Assembly: GCA_025449555.1 (NCBI GenBank)
Contig: JANWJD010000059.1
Location: 1-35,180 of the forward strand
Direction: 5' to 3'
Origin: Chloroflexota bacterium
GTDB taxonomy: Bacteria > Chloroflexota > UBA5177
DNA: 35,180 nt
Each line of letters opens with the position of its first letter. The first letter of the stretch is position 1. Shown here one piece after another: positions 7,373 to 15,810 of this stretch. Under the pieces are notes generated by a model. It had not been told where the DNA came from, did no database searches, and was given only the letters and a program-made list of their open reading frames with translations. A program made the position numbers and the translations under genes.

Positions 7373-8974
7373 TTGGCCGACGCTGCTGCAGTCCCAAACT
7401 CGACCGAGCATAAGCTTCGTCGAGCGGTTGGCCCCTGGGGGTCGTACACCTGGGGCTACGCCGACGTGGGGGCGGATATCTATGTCGCGCTGGGGTTGGT
7501 CATCGCCACGGCGGCGGGGGCGTCAAACATCGCCTTCCTCTTCGCCGGAATCATCTACGCCACGATCGGATTGGCATACACCGAGCTCTCGGCCATGTAC
7601 CCCCTATCCGGCGGCGGCCAGATGTGGGTGACACGCGGACTGGGAGATATCTTCGGCTTCACGGCCGGATGGTCGGTCCTGCTCGCCTTCACGGTCGATA
7701 TCGCGCTTTTCGCCTACATCTCCGTCAGTTATCTCAACCGACTCCTGCCGGGGCCGGTCAATCACCTTCCCTGGATCATTCTCGAAGCAATTGTGCTGGT
7801 CATCTTGCTCTTGATTTTGAACACGATCGGCGTTCGCGAGTCGTCGAAACTCAATGAGATCGCCGGAGCCGTGGACATTCTGGCCGAGAGCACCCTGATC
7901 TTCATCGGTTTCCTGTTTGCCTTCAATCCCGCGTTCTACTGGCACCAGACGTCTGGATTCTTCATGCACTTCGAACCGTCACGACTCTTACTCGGCACAT
8001 CGTTGGCGATCATCTCATTCGTCGGTCTCGAGTCGATCTCACAGGCTGCCCAGGAGACGGAACGCCCCACCACGGTCATCCCCCGTACATCGGTGGCACT
8101 CATTCTCACCATCCTGGCCTACGCCATATCGCTCAGCAACCTTGCCCTGGGAATCCTTCCCTGGCAGAGTTACGATCCAAGCTCGACGGGCGCCAAATTC
8201 TGCGGACACCTGACAGCCAGCGCCTGCAGCGAGCTCCATACGCAGCACGAAAACGCGCCCATGATCTGGTTGGCGCAGCACCTTCCCACGATCGGTCCAT
8301 TTCTCGCGCCGGTTATCGCCGTCCTCGGTACGACCCTCCTGCTCATTTCCTCCAATTCAGGGGTCTACGGCTCGAGCCGGATCGTGTACTCGATGGCCTC
8401 CCATGACCTCATGCCCAAGTTTTTCGAATACATTGAGCCACGCTTTCAGACACCGTTGGTGGCGCTGGTCGTGTTCTGCGCCATCGCCATCTGCGAATTG
8501 ATCGCGGCCGGATTCACGCCCAACGCCCTCCAATCGCTGGCAGAGATGTACGCCTTCAGCGCAGCCGTCAATTACTTGCTGGTCTTTGTGGCTCTGCTGC
8601 GTCTCCGCTTCACCGATACTGAAACACCGCGGACCTTCCGCGTCCCCTGGAACGTGCCCATTCGACGCCCCAGTGGCACCTACGAGGTGACGATCGTGGG
8701 CGTCATCGGCATGCTGCTCCTGTTCGCCGTGCTGATCATGGTCGTCTTGACCAACGAGATCGGCCGGGTCGCGGGACCGCTCTGGGTGATCGCCGGTCTG
8801 ATCTTCTTTTCCATCTACCGTCGCTATCGCGGGCTTCCCATTCTCAAATCGGTCCCCCGCAATTACTCTGTCGAGCAACTAGCAGTGTATCGAGAGTCCG
8901 GTGAAGGCGGACTGGCCGACGAGTATCAAGCCGCGCTGCGACGAAAAGAGCGGATCCAGCGTCCAAAAGAATAA
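7373..8974 (+). CDS. APC-superfamily amino acid permease
   Basis: This is a 533-aa polytopic protein with about 12 membrane helices. It shows the APC-family features: a glycine-rich first helix region (GYADVGADIYVALG), a second segment IGLAYTELSAMYPLSGGGQ, and the conserved SFVGLESISQAAQETERP around the middle. It should import amino acids or related amines by proton or solute coupling; the substrate is unknown. The start codon is TTG at 7373, supported by the purine-rich stretch AGGAGAGGG ending 3 nt before it and by the absence of a good ATG further in. A GTG at 7369 is out of frame. The C-terminus is cytoplasmic, charged and ~50 residues long. It stands alone and ends 10 nt from the convergent MFS gene. 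Confidence 0.88.
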   Translation: MADAAAVPNSTEHKLRRAVGPWGSYTWGYADVGADIYVALGLVIATAAGASNIAFLFAGIIYATIGLAYTELSAMYPLSGGGQMWVTRGLGDIFGFTAGWSVLLAFTVDIALFAYISVSYLNRLLPGPVNHLPWIILEAIVLVILLLILNTIGVRESSKLNEIAGAVDILAESTLIFIGFLFAFNPAFYWHQTSGFFMHFEPSRLLLGTSLAIISFVGLESISQAAQETERPTTVIPRTSVALILTILAYAISLSNLALGILPWQSYDPSSTGAKFCGHLTASACSELHTQHENAPMIWLAQHLPTIGPFLAPVIAVLGTTLLLISSNSGVYGSSRIVYSMASHDLMPKFFEYIEPRFQTPLVALVVFCAIAICELIAAGFTPNALQSLAEMYAFSAAVNYLLVFVALLRLRFTDTETPRTFRVPWNVPIRRPSGTYEVTIVGVIGMLLLFAVLIMVVLTNEIGRVAGPLWVIAGLIFFSIYRRYRGLPILKSVPRNYSVEQLAVYRESGEGGLADEYQAALRRKERIQRPKE

Positions 8975-8984
8975 GTTGGTCACC

Positions 8985-10271
8985 TCAGGCAGGTGCGGCG
9001 ACCACGTGCAGGCCGTACCGATTCTCGGCCTCTTCGACGGCTTGCACCTGTCGATGGGCCGCATCTTCGTCGATCGACAGCAGAATGAATACATCGACCA
9101 CCATCATCGCGGTTAGCATGACAAAGATGCTCCGATACCCAAAGAGGTCGATGAGCACACTGGTGACTCCGACGCTAATCGGCACCGCAACCGAGGAAAA
9201 CGCCGCCTGCAACCCCGGAAAGACCCCCATCTTGCTGCCGGGAACGAGCTGTGACAGGTAGGGATAGGTCAGCGCAGTGGTGGATGAGAAGCCGATACCA
9301 GCCAGGATGGCCACGGGATAGAGCCAGTTATACGAAGGGGCAAAGGTGCCGCCGATGCCGGCACCGATCATCAGGGCCGTGCCTAGCGCGATGAAGGGTC
9401 GGTTGCCATAGCGCGCGCCGAGTCGCCCGAATGGATAAGCGGCGAGTGCGCTCGCCAGAATGATGACGAGATAGATGCGGATGGCATGCGAGTTGTCGAC
9501 GTGCATGACGTGCTTGGTGAAAACCGTGAGGTACGGCAGAATCGCGTTCAAGCCGGTCCAGAGGAAGAAGATGCTTCCCAGGAGCTTGAACGACTCTTTG
9601 AAGGTACGCATCTCTTCGATGTAGACCCGCAGTGGGATCTTGTCCTCGACATGTGCCTGCGCGGTGGCTTGTTTCGGCTCGCGCACGCCGAAAAAGACCA
9701 CTGCATAGGTGGCCAGCAGAAATCCGGCGCACAGATAGAAAATGGGGTCCGGGATATTGTTTTTCTTGATGGAAGCCACGCTGGCGTAGAGCAGGATCGC
9801 CACCTGCCCCACCAGCGCGATCACGGATAGGACAGCATTGAAGATGGACCGCTCGTGCTCGGGCGTGATGTCGATCATGAGTGCCTGGTACGGGTCTCCA
9901 GCGATATTCCAGGTGATCGAAAACAGCACGATCGACACAATGATCAGTGGCAGCGCCCAGTGACTTTCGGTATGGCCCGCCAGGGGAGTCAGAACCAGAA
10001 AGAGCACAGACAGAGGGATACCGAACAGGATGAACGGACGTCGCCTCCCCATCCGTCCATTCGACCGGTCGCTCCAGCGTCCCACGATCGGTTGAATAAC
10101 GACACCTTCCATGGTGCGGGTGTTGGAAAGGTAGCCGATAATGAACGGGTTTCCGGTGAACGCGCTGACGAAGAGGCCCATGATCGCGTTATTGAGGCCG
10201 TTATACACGCCGTTGCCAAACTGGCCGAAGCTGTACCACATCTTCTGTCGAAAGCTGGTCGGTGGTTGCAT
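8985..10271 (-). CDS. MFS transporter, glycoside/sugar-cation symporter-like
   Basis: This is a 428-aa, 12-helix major facilitator. The loop between helices 2 and 3 contains GRWSDRSNGRMGRRRPFI, the motif-A variant seen in the GPH/sucrose-symporter branch (SLC45-like), and helix 5 carries DPYQALMIDITPEHER. It probably moves a sugar or glycoside with protons. AGGAGG precedes two tandem ATGs. The second (10271) has a 5-nt spacing, whereas the first (10274) has only 2 nt, so I prefer 10271. It is divergent from the cyclase gene across a 176-bp gap and convergent with the APC permease. Nothing nearby fixes its substrate. Confidence 0.85.
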   Translation of the reverse strand: MQPPTSFRQKMWYSFGQFGNGVYNGLNNAIMGLFVSAFTGNPFIIGYLSNTRTMEGVVIQPIVGRWSDRSNGRMGRRRPFILFGIPLSVLFLVLTPLAGHTESHWALPLIIVSIVLFSITWNIAGDPYQALMIDITPEHERSIFNAVLSVIALVGQVAILLYASVASIKKNNIPDPIFYLCAGFLLATYAVVFFGVREPKQATAQAHVEDKIPLRVYIEEMRTFKESFKLLGSIFFLWTGLNAILPYLTVFTKHVMHVDNSHAIRIYLVIILASALAAYPFGRLGARYGNRPFIALGTALMIGAGIGGTFAPSYNWLYPVAILAGIGFSSTTALTYPYLSQLVPGSKMGVFPGLQAAFSSVAVPISVGVTSVLIDLFGYRSIFVMLTAMMVVDVFILLSIDEDAAHRQVQAVEEAENRYGLHVVAAPA

Positions 10272-10447
10272 CATCGCCTCCTGAAAGCAAGTCTACGCCC
10301 CTTCAGAAGAGAATGTATCCGCAACTTTACGGGTACATGCCTACGTACTGTGGCCGCTCCGATACCTCTTTTTCTCTCGCTCGCTACTGTACTCTAATGA
10401 GGTACTATCCGCGTGTTGGATGGGCAAACGGGGGAGGATGGAGACGA

Positions 10448-11014
10448 ATGACCGACGCGCTCCCTCCCCTGGACGAGGACAGCGGTCCAGAGCCGGTGAC
10501 GGCGCTCCGGGCGTTTCTCTTCGCGGACATTCGGGGCTACACCCGCTACGCGCTGGAGCACGGGGACGAAGCCGCGGCCGGATTGACTACATTGTTTGAG
10601 ACAGTTGCCGGCAAGGCTATCGAGGTCCGCGGCGGTGAGGTGGTGGAGACCAGGGGCGACCAGATTGTGGCCGCGTTCACATCCGCCCGACTGGCGCTAC
10701 GTGCGGCGGTCGCACTTCAAATCAGATTCGCGCACATGATGGAAGCCAATCCCACCCTGCATCTCCACGCCGGCATCGGCCTGGACGCTGGAGAAGTGGT
10801 CCTGGTGCAGGGAGGTTACCGCGGTCGGGCGCTGAATCTTGCATCTCGTTTGTGCGACCGGGCTCGGGCGGGTGAAGTGCTGGCGAGCGAAGTGGTGGTA
10901 CACCTCGCCGGAAAAATGGACGACCTGGAGTATCTCGAAGGTCCCGAGTATGAGTTCAAGGGCTTTTCGGGCAAGGTTCGAGCTATCCAGGTCGTCGCGC
11001 CCGATTGGGGTTGA
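10448..11014 (+). CDS. Stand-alone class III nucleotidyl cyclase domain
   Basis: This is a 188-aa soluble protein made almost wholly of one adenylate/guanylate cyclase homology domain. The two metal-binding Asp are present: Asp27 in FADIRGYT and Asp71 in RGDQIVAAF. The transition-state Asn/Arg pair is Asn130 and Arg134 in LNLASRLC. The base-selecting positions look changed: the Lys usual in KTxGD is Glu67 (VETRGD), and the Asp usual in DYWGxxVN is Gly (GYRGRALN). It may therefore be active on another nucleotide, or catalytically altered. No sensor, HAMP or membrane segment is fused. I chose ATG 10448, which has GGAGGATGGAG just upstream; the longer frame from 10262 overlaps the MFS gene and lacks support. 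The partner and the signal are unknown. Confidence 0.85.
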   Translation: MTDALPPLDEDSGPEPVTALRAFLFADIRGYTRYALEHGDEAAAGLTTLFETVAGKAIEVRGGEVVETRGDQIVAAFTSARLALRAAVALQIRFAHMMEANPTLHLHAGIGLDAGEVVLVQGGYRGRALNLASRLCDRARAGEVLASEVVVHLAGKMDDLEYLEGPEYEFKGFSGKVRAIQVVAPDWG

Positions 11015-11023
11015 TCGATCTGC

Positions 11024-11260
11024 TCATGCACATTGCTGCAGTAGTGTGTCGAGCCGGCGGTTCTGCTCGTCCGATCGCTCCAGCAGCCGTTCGATGCGTT
11101 CGTACACGTCCTGTCGATACAGCGCCAGGCTGACGATCCGGTACGCCTCGCGTTCGGGGGCGGTGTAGGATGCGTTCCAGGCGGCCCATGCGTCGCCCTG
11201 AAGTGCGGTGACAGCCAAGGTGTTCGATTCCACTCGGGTCGTTGCCTGGGTCCCTTTCAT
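11024..11260 (-). CDS. Small protein of unknown function (78 aa)
   Basis: I do not recognise this protein. It is a 78-residue hydrophilic product starting MKGTQATTRVES. The second half is strongly helical and charged, with a heptad-like stretch VYERIERLLERSDEQNRR that could form a coiled coil. It has no signal peptide or membrane segment. The ATG at 11260 sits 9 nt after AGGAG; another in-frame ATG at 11269 directly abuts the AGGAG and is less likely. The frame extends upstream to a GTG at 11446 without a ribosome-binding site. The gene lies about 220 bp downstream of the histidine kinase gene on the same strand and is convergent with the cyclase gene (9-nt gap). Confidence 0.6.
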   Translation of the reverse strand: MKGTQATTRVESNTLAVTALQGDAWAAWNASYTAPEREAYRIVSLALYRQDVYERIERLLERSDEQNRRLDTLLQQCA

Positions 11261-11479
11261 GGCATTCATCTCCTGGTGATGTGTGGTCGGTGCTTCTTCG
11301 ATGTCCACATCATCGCTCGAAGTTAGCTGTGGCACATCGGAAGGACGACGCACACCGGACTCGTACCTACTGGGGAGCGCAGGCGGGACGAATGTCGTAG
11401 CGCCTCTCATGTCGAATGTCAGACTGTCAGTCGAGACCTTCTCCACCGCGGGTCGTGGATCGGTCTGTGCGGACTGCCG

Positions 11480-13951
11480 TCAGAGCCTGGCATGGCTCGG
11501 CACTGCACCGTTCTCCAGCGGAACCCGAGCAAGAACCCGTGTCCCCCTCCCGGCCTCGCTCTGGAACTCCACGGATCCTCCCAGGCTTGCCGCACGCTCT
11601 TGCATGGAGTGCAAGCCGAGATGACCTGGGAATGACGCGTTGCGGTCAAACCCTCGACCATCATCCTCGATTTCGAGGACTACTTCCTGGTCACTGCACC
11701 ACAACGTGACCTGTGCCCGCTCAGGATCCGCATGTTTGACGGCGTTATGTAATGCCTCTTGCGCGATGCGATAAAGCGCCTCTTTCACCGGCAATGCGAC
11801 GTTCGGCTCATCGCACAGCACCGTTTCTATAGAGAGCTCATGCCGCGCGCTGACCGCGGCCGCTTGCTTTTCTAGAGCGGTCACCAGGCCCTCATTCTCC
11901 AGAGATTCCGGACGTAGCTCAAATATCAGCGCGCGCATTTCTGTCATGCCGGTGCGGGTCAGGTTAAGCACGTAGTCCATGGATTCGATTGCCTGCGCGG
12001 GATCACGCTCCAGTAACGATCGAGCGGTACGCGCCCCCAGGCCTATGCCAAACAGTGCTTGCGATATCGAGTCGTGAAGTTCACGCGCCAGTCGTTGGCG
12101 TTCTTCAAGAATCGCCATCTTTTGCGCCTGTTCGTAGAGCCGCGCATTCTCCATGGCCACAGCGGCCTGGCGTGCAATCGCCATGGCCAGCCTGGCATGC
12201 CGCGACCCGTAGTGCTGCGGCTCGTGGTGGATGCAGCTCAGAGTGCCGACGATCGCTCCCTTCAATATCAACGGCACTGCCAGCCACGATCGGAAGGGCT
12301 GATCCGCTGTGGAATCGGGAATGTCGTTCACGCGACGAAAGGTAGCCGCGGTGGGTGTATCGGCGTGAATGTCATCGATTATCACCGGCTGACCGGCGGC
12401 CAGCACATCCCAGATGGGTAAGGCAGTCTGGACGGCGAAACGAAAAGCCGAGGAGCCTCTCGCCACCGGAGGACCATTGGTTCGCACCAGCTCCAGGTAC
12501 TGTCCGTCAAACTCCATGATGCTGGACCCTTCGTAGTCCACCACCGTCTTGAGTTGATCGAGGATGAGATCGAGCAAGGGTCGCAATTGCAGCGTTGAGG
12601 CCACGGTTTGAGACACGTCGAGCAGCGTTTCAAGCTCGCGGGTGCGCTGCTCGACGCGCTGTTCCAGTAGCTCGTACGCCAGAACTCGCTCGGTGACATC
12701 CCAGGCAACCCCCAAAAAATGGGGCTGGCCTTTGTAGATCAGCGCAGTGGCGCGAGCCTGTAAGTGCAGGGTGCGGCCATCTCGGTGATGATGCACCACA
12801 TGGTCCTCAGAAACGCCTGTGTCCCGAACCGTCTGCATCGTCTCATCCGTCAGAACTTGATTCGGATACGACATCATCTCGTCATAGTCCAGCCCGTACA
12901 TCCGGCAGAAGGCAGGATTTACTTCGACTACGTGACCGGATCGATCGGCGATGAGCAATGCGTCGTTGGTCGACTGGAAGATGGTTCGGTAGAGGGCATC
13001 TTTTTCTCGAACCTGCGCTTCGCCATGTTTTCGCTCCTCTGAGATGGCCCGCGCTTGTGCTTGAGCGGCCAGACGAGCGTTTTCCACCGCCACCGCGGTC
13101 TGATGCGCAATGGTATTCAGGAAGGCGATATCCGCGGTCCCGGGCGGTACCCCCGGCGAGTAATGGCCGGTCAAGATGCCGAGTGGTCGGTCGCCATACA
13201 GCAAGGGGACGGCGACCACCGTGTCCCAGGGGGCCACCCGCAGATAGTCGTAGATCGAAGCGAACTGCGGATTCTGTAAGAGGGTCCGCGGGACGTCATG
13301 GATGATGACGGTGGCGCCTTCATCTATGGCAGCCGCACTCACCGGGGTGGCGCCATCACTCCAGATGACGCGGAGTCGGTCGAGGACGTCATCCGGCATG
13401 CCGTAGATTGCCGACATGCTCGTCTTTCCACTTTCGTCCAGCAGAAAGACAGTGCAGGCATGAATCCCGGTTACCTCCACCAGGGTACGAGCCAGCGCAT
13501 GCAGTGTGCCCTCGATGTTCCCGGCGTAGGCAGCACTCGCCGCGATACGGGCCACAGCATTCGTCTTCCGGACGAGTTGGCGGGTTTCTTCCACCTCCCG
13601 AACCACCGCTACGAGGTGCGCCGCCGCGACAGGTCGCTGCAGCCGGCACTCGAGCGCCTGCTCGAGTCCGTCGTCTTTCCGCAGAATTGACGACCAACCT
13701 GTCTCTTCACCGCCCTGCAGAGAGTCGAGGTGCGCTCGCAACGCGTCTTGTTCCAGCGGCGGGAAAAGTGACGTGAAATCGCCGTTCGAGAGATCGTGCA
13801 CCCCGCTATTGAGCAGCGTACGTGCAACCGCATTTGCATAGACGCACCGGTATTCGCGATTCAGGAGCATCATACCGTCGTTCGACACCTCGGCGAGTGC
13901 CGCCAGATCCGCTACTTCCACGCCGGCATCGGGCGAAACAACAGGAATCAC
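11480..13951 (-). CDS. Cytoplasmic PAS/GAF sensor histidine kinase, NarL family
   Basis: This is an 823-aa sensor kinase that should autophosphorylate on His and pass phosphate to the adjacent response regulator. Domains in order are a PAS (about 13-120), a GAF (130-290), a PAS with PAC (315-430), a second GAF (440-600), a HisKA_3 dimerisation domain with the phospho-acceptor His626 in LARELHDSISQ, and a HATPase_c domain. The last has an N-box (RIAQEALHNAVKHA), a G1 box (DDGRGFD) and a G2 box (GLHSMQERA). There are no transmembrane helices, so it senses an internal cue such as a ligand, gas or redox state through PAS/GAF. The GTG start (13951) overlaps the regulator's stop as GTGA, so the two genes are translationally coupled. 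It is one of the larger members of its class. Confidence 0.93.
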   Translation of the reverse strand: MIPVVSPDAGVEVADLAALAEVSNDGMMLLNREYRCVYANAVARTLLNSGVHDLSNGDFTSLFPPLEQDALRAHLDSLQGGEETGWSSILRKDDGLEQALECRLQRPVAAAHLVAVVREVEETRQLVRKTNAVARIAASAAYAGNIEGTLHALARTLVEVTGIHACTVFLLDESGKTSMSAIYGMPDDVLDRLRVIWSDGATPVSAAAIDEGATVIIHDVPRTLLQNPQFASIYDYLRVAPWDTVVAVPLLYGDRPLGILTGHYSPGVPPGTADIAFLNTIAHQTAVAVENARLAAQAQARAISEERKHGEAQVREKDALYRTIFQSTNDALLIADRSGHVVEVNPAFCRMYGLDYDEMMSYPNQVLTDETMQTVRDTGVSEDHVVHHHRDGRTLHLQARATALIYKGQPHFLGVAWDVTERVLAYELLEQRVEQRTRELETLLDVSQTVASTLQLRPLLDLILDQLKTVVDYEGSSIMEFDGQYLELVRTNGPPVARGSSAFRFAVQTALPIWDVLAAGQPVIIDDIHADTPTAATFRRVNDIPDSTADQPFRSWLAVPLILKGAIVGTLSCIHHEPQHYGSRHARLAMAIARQAAVAMENARLYEQAQKMAILEERQRLARELHDSISQALFGIGLGARTARSLLERDPAQAIESMDYVLNLTRTGMTEMRALIFELRPESLENEGLVTALEKQAAAVSARHELSIETVLCDEPNVALPVKEALYRIAQEALHNAVKHADPERAQVTLWCSDQEVVLEIEDDGRGFDRNASFPGHLGLHSMQERAASLGGSVEFQSEAGRGTRVLARVPLENGAVPSHARL

Positions 13952-14598
13952 GGGGTCCTCCCCATATCAGCCGGTGACACCAGTCCCATGCCTACGGCAT
14001 GGAGAGCAGCCTGTGTCCGGCTTTCCACGCCAAGTTTGGAGAGGATATTGCTGACATGCGTCTTCACCGTTTTGTCGCCGATGTGGAGATCACGCGCAAT
14101 CTGCTTGTTGGCACGACCCCGTGCAATGAGCAAGAGCACTTCGGATTCACGTTCGGTGAGCAACTCGTGACTTTCGGGAACCCGAACCTCCCGCATGAGA
14201 CGAGCCGCCGCCTGCGGAGACAGGTGGACTTCGCCGGCCGCTGCCGCATGAATGGCCCGACACAACTCGGCGGCATCGGCATCCTTTAAGAGGTAGCCGA
14301 TCGCACCGGCACGAATGGCTCCGATGATGGCCGCATCGTCGACCGCGCTGGTCATGGCCACCACTTCGGTCTCGGGTAGTTCGCGCCGAATCTCCGTCGT
14401 GGCCTCGATGCCGTCCATGACCGACATCATAATATCCATTAGCACCACGTCCGGTCTCAGTTCCCTTGCAAGCGCCAGGGCCTGGCTTCCGTCGGCTGCC
14501 TCGCCCACGACCTCCAGCTCGTCATCGAGTGCAAGAAACATACGGAGTCCCTGGCGAACCACCAGGTGGTCGTCAGTGATCAAGACCCGAATGCTCAT
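13948..14598 (-). CDS. NarL/LuxR-type response regulator
   Basis: This is a 216-aa response regulator. The receiver domain (1-120) has the acidic pair Asp9-Asp10, the phospho-acceptor Asp55 in VVLMDIMM, the switch Thr in AMTSA and Lys in YLLKDA. The C-terminal LuxR/GerE helix-turn-helix (about 150-210) shows LTERESEVLLLIARG and KTVKTHVSNILSKLG. ATG 14598 is preceded by GAGAGG at 9 nt; longer frames upstream are spurious. It is the first gene of a two-gene operon with the kinase. It is divergent from the MacB-like ABC genes, which are therefore plausible targets, but this is inferred from position only. Confidence 0.94.
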   Translation of the reverse strand: MSIRVLITDDHLVVRQGLRMFLALDDELEVVGEAADGSQALALARELRPDVVLMDIMMSVMDGIEATTEIRRELPETEVVAMTSAVDDAAIIGAIRAGAIGYLLKDADAAELCRAIHAAAAGEVHLSPQAAARLMREVRVPESHELLTERESEVLLLIARGRANKQIARDLHIGDKTVKTHVSNILSKLGVESRTQAALHAVGMGLVSPADMGRTP

Positions 14599-15051
14599 TG
14601 GGCTGTGCCTCTCTACCGAGACCGCCCTGAGAATGCCTCCCACTCTCAGGAGAGCGCATCGCGGCCCCCACCGTACTACCATCGTACTCCGCTGGTCAAG
14701 ATCGCTCACTTTCGACCAAGAGGCGAACCTGTGCACCCAACAAGCGCGTGACTCCGGGCGGTAGGGGCGGCGGGACACTGCAGCCGGCGCCACGGTCCCG
14801 CCCGACAGCACGGCTTCGCCCCTTGCGGGATGCGGTGCGGGCCTCTCGGGCCATGCGACTCAGGGCGCGCTGCATGAGCGTTACCGTCAGTCCAGACGTC
14901 CTACGACGTCTGTCGCACCCTCTGTCCCCGGGAAGTCGGAAGCCGGTGCCCACCCGTTACCCCATGTGCCGGTCCCGTTTCCACGAGATGATGCCGTCGT
15001 ACTCCACCAGGGGTCCGAGTTCCGACTATCACACAGAAAGAGGCACACCCA
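14599..15051. other. 453-bp divergent intergenic region (TCS / ABC exporter)
   Basis: The region lies between the response regulator (minus) and the ABC ATPase (plus). It contains the 8-bp inverted repeat at 14893-14912. On the minus strand there is a TTGACC (14703-14698), but I could not pair it with a well-spaced -10. A 265-codon plus-strand open frame starting at 14748 runs through it into the ATPase gene in another frame; I treat that as a shadow. Confidence 0.6.
14893..14912. promoter_or_regulatory. Candidate operator: perfect inverted repeat before ABC exporter
   Basis: CAGACGTC (14893-14900) and GACGTCTG (14905-14912) are exact inverted repeats around CTAC. The repeat is 140 bp before the ABC ATPase start and ~295 bp from the response-regulator start. 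A dyad of this size suits a dimeric helix-turn-helix protein, possibly the adjacent LuxR-type regulator. It is not followed by a T-tract. Confidence 0.5.
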
Positions 15052-15810
15052 ATGGCAACGGCTCTGAACATCTACGCAGCAGGCTTCGTGCCCGGTGCGG
15101 CACCAGCGGCCATCGAGGTCCACCAGATTACCAAGGAGTATGGCGAAGGCGACAGCCGCGTCCAGGTCCTCAAAGGGGTGGATCTCACCATCGCCCGGGG
15201 CGAGATGCTCGCCATCATGGGACCATCCGGCTCCGGCAAGAGCACTCTCCTGGGTGCAATCAGCGGGTTGGACACGGTGACCTCCGGTCAGGTCATCATC
15301 AACGGCACCGATATCACCCGGCTTGGGGAGAACGCCCTGGCGAGGGTGCGCAACCGCAACATCGGGTTCGTCTTCCAGACCTTCAACCTGATCAGCACCC
15401 TGACCGCGCAGGAAAACGTCGAGCTTCCGGTCCTGCTCGACCGCAAGTCGTCCTTCAACCCCTCCAAGCGTGCTCAGGAGTTGCTCGACCTGGTCGGGCT
15501 CTCCCACCGCCGCAAGCATCGTCCTGGTCAGATGTCCGGCGGTGAGCAGCAGCGCGTGGCGATTGCCCGCGCCCTGGCTAACGATCCCGAGGTGATCTTC
15601 GGCGACGAGCCGACCGGGAACCTCGATTCCACCAACGGTGAGGCGGTGATGCAGCTTCTTACCGACCTCAAAGAGGAAACGGGCAAGACCCTCGTCCTCG
15701 TCACCCATGACCCGCGGATCGCCGCCCAGTGTGATCGCGCGGTGTACATGCACGACGGTCGGTTCCTGGACGATGCCGACGTGCAGCAGAGCATGAGGAG
15801 CAGTCGATGA
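15052..15810 (+). CDS. MacB/LolD-type ABC transporter ATPase
   Basis: This is a 252-aa nucleotide-binding subunit. It has Walker A GPSGSGKST (57-65), a Q-loop in VFQTFNLIS, the signature MSGGEQQRVAIARAL, Walker B VIFGDEPTGNLDS and an H-loop in LVTHDPR. The QTFNLI and DEPTGNLDS wording is typical of the MacB/LolD/FtsE group, which powers FtsX-type permeases in mechanotransmission or export rather than classic import. AAAGAGG lies upstream of ATG 15052. The stop overlaps the permease start by 4 nt (ATGA), so the two form a complex. The substrate is unknown; the nearby two-component system may control expression. Confidence 0.94.
   Translation: MATALNIYAAGFVPGAAPAAIEVHQITKEYGEGDSRVQVLKGVDLTIARGEMLAIMGPSGSGKSTLLGAISGLDTVTSGQVIINGTDITRLGENALARVRNRNIGFVFQTFNLISTLTAQENVELPVLLDRKSSFNPSKRAQELLDLVGLSHRRKHRPGQMSGGEQQRVAIARALANDPEVIFGDEPTGNLDSTNGEAVMQLLTDLKEETGKTLVLVTHDPRIAAQCDRAVYMHDGRFLDDADVQQSMRSSR

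Noticed and set aside
10262-10447. 62-residue N-terminal extension of the cyclase
   Set aside because: It overlaps the divergent MFS gene start and promoter gap; GGAGGATGGAG marks the start at 10448.
11261-11446. N-terminal extension of the small helical protein to a GTG at 11446
   Set aside because: There is no ribosome-binding site, the composition is low-complexity, and a well-spaced AGGAG serves ATG 11260.
14698-14703. Possible minus-strand -35 TTGACC for the two-component operon
   Set aside because: No -10 element at an acceptable 16-18 bp spacing could be found (best TAGTAC at 15 bp).
14748-15545. 265-codon plus-strand open frame starting before the ABC ATPase
   Set aside because: It runs in another frame through the clear ATPase gene, is Arg/Pro-rich with no domain, and has no ribosome-binding site; it is a GC-driven shadow.
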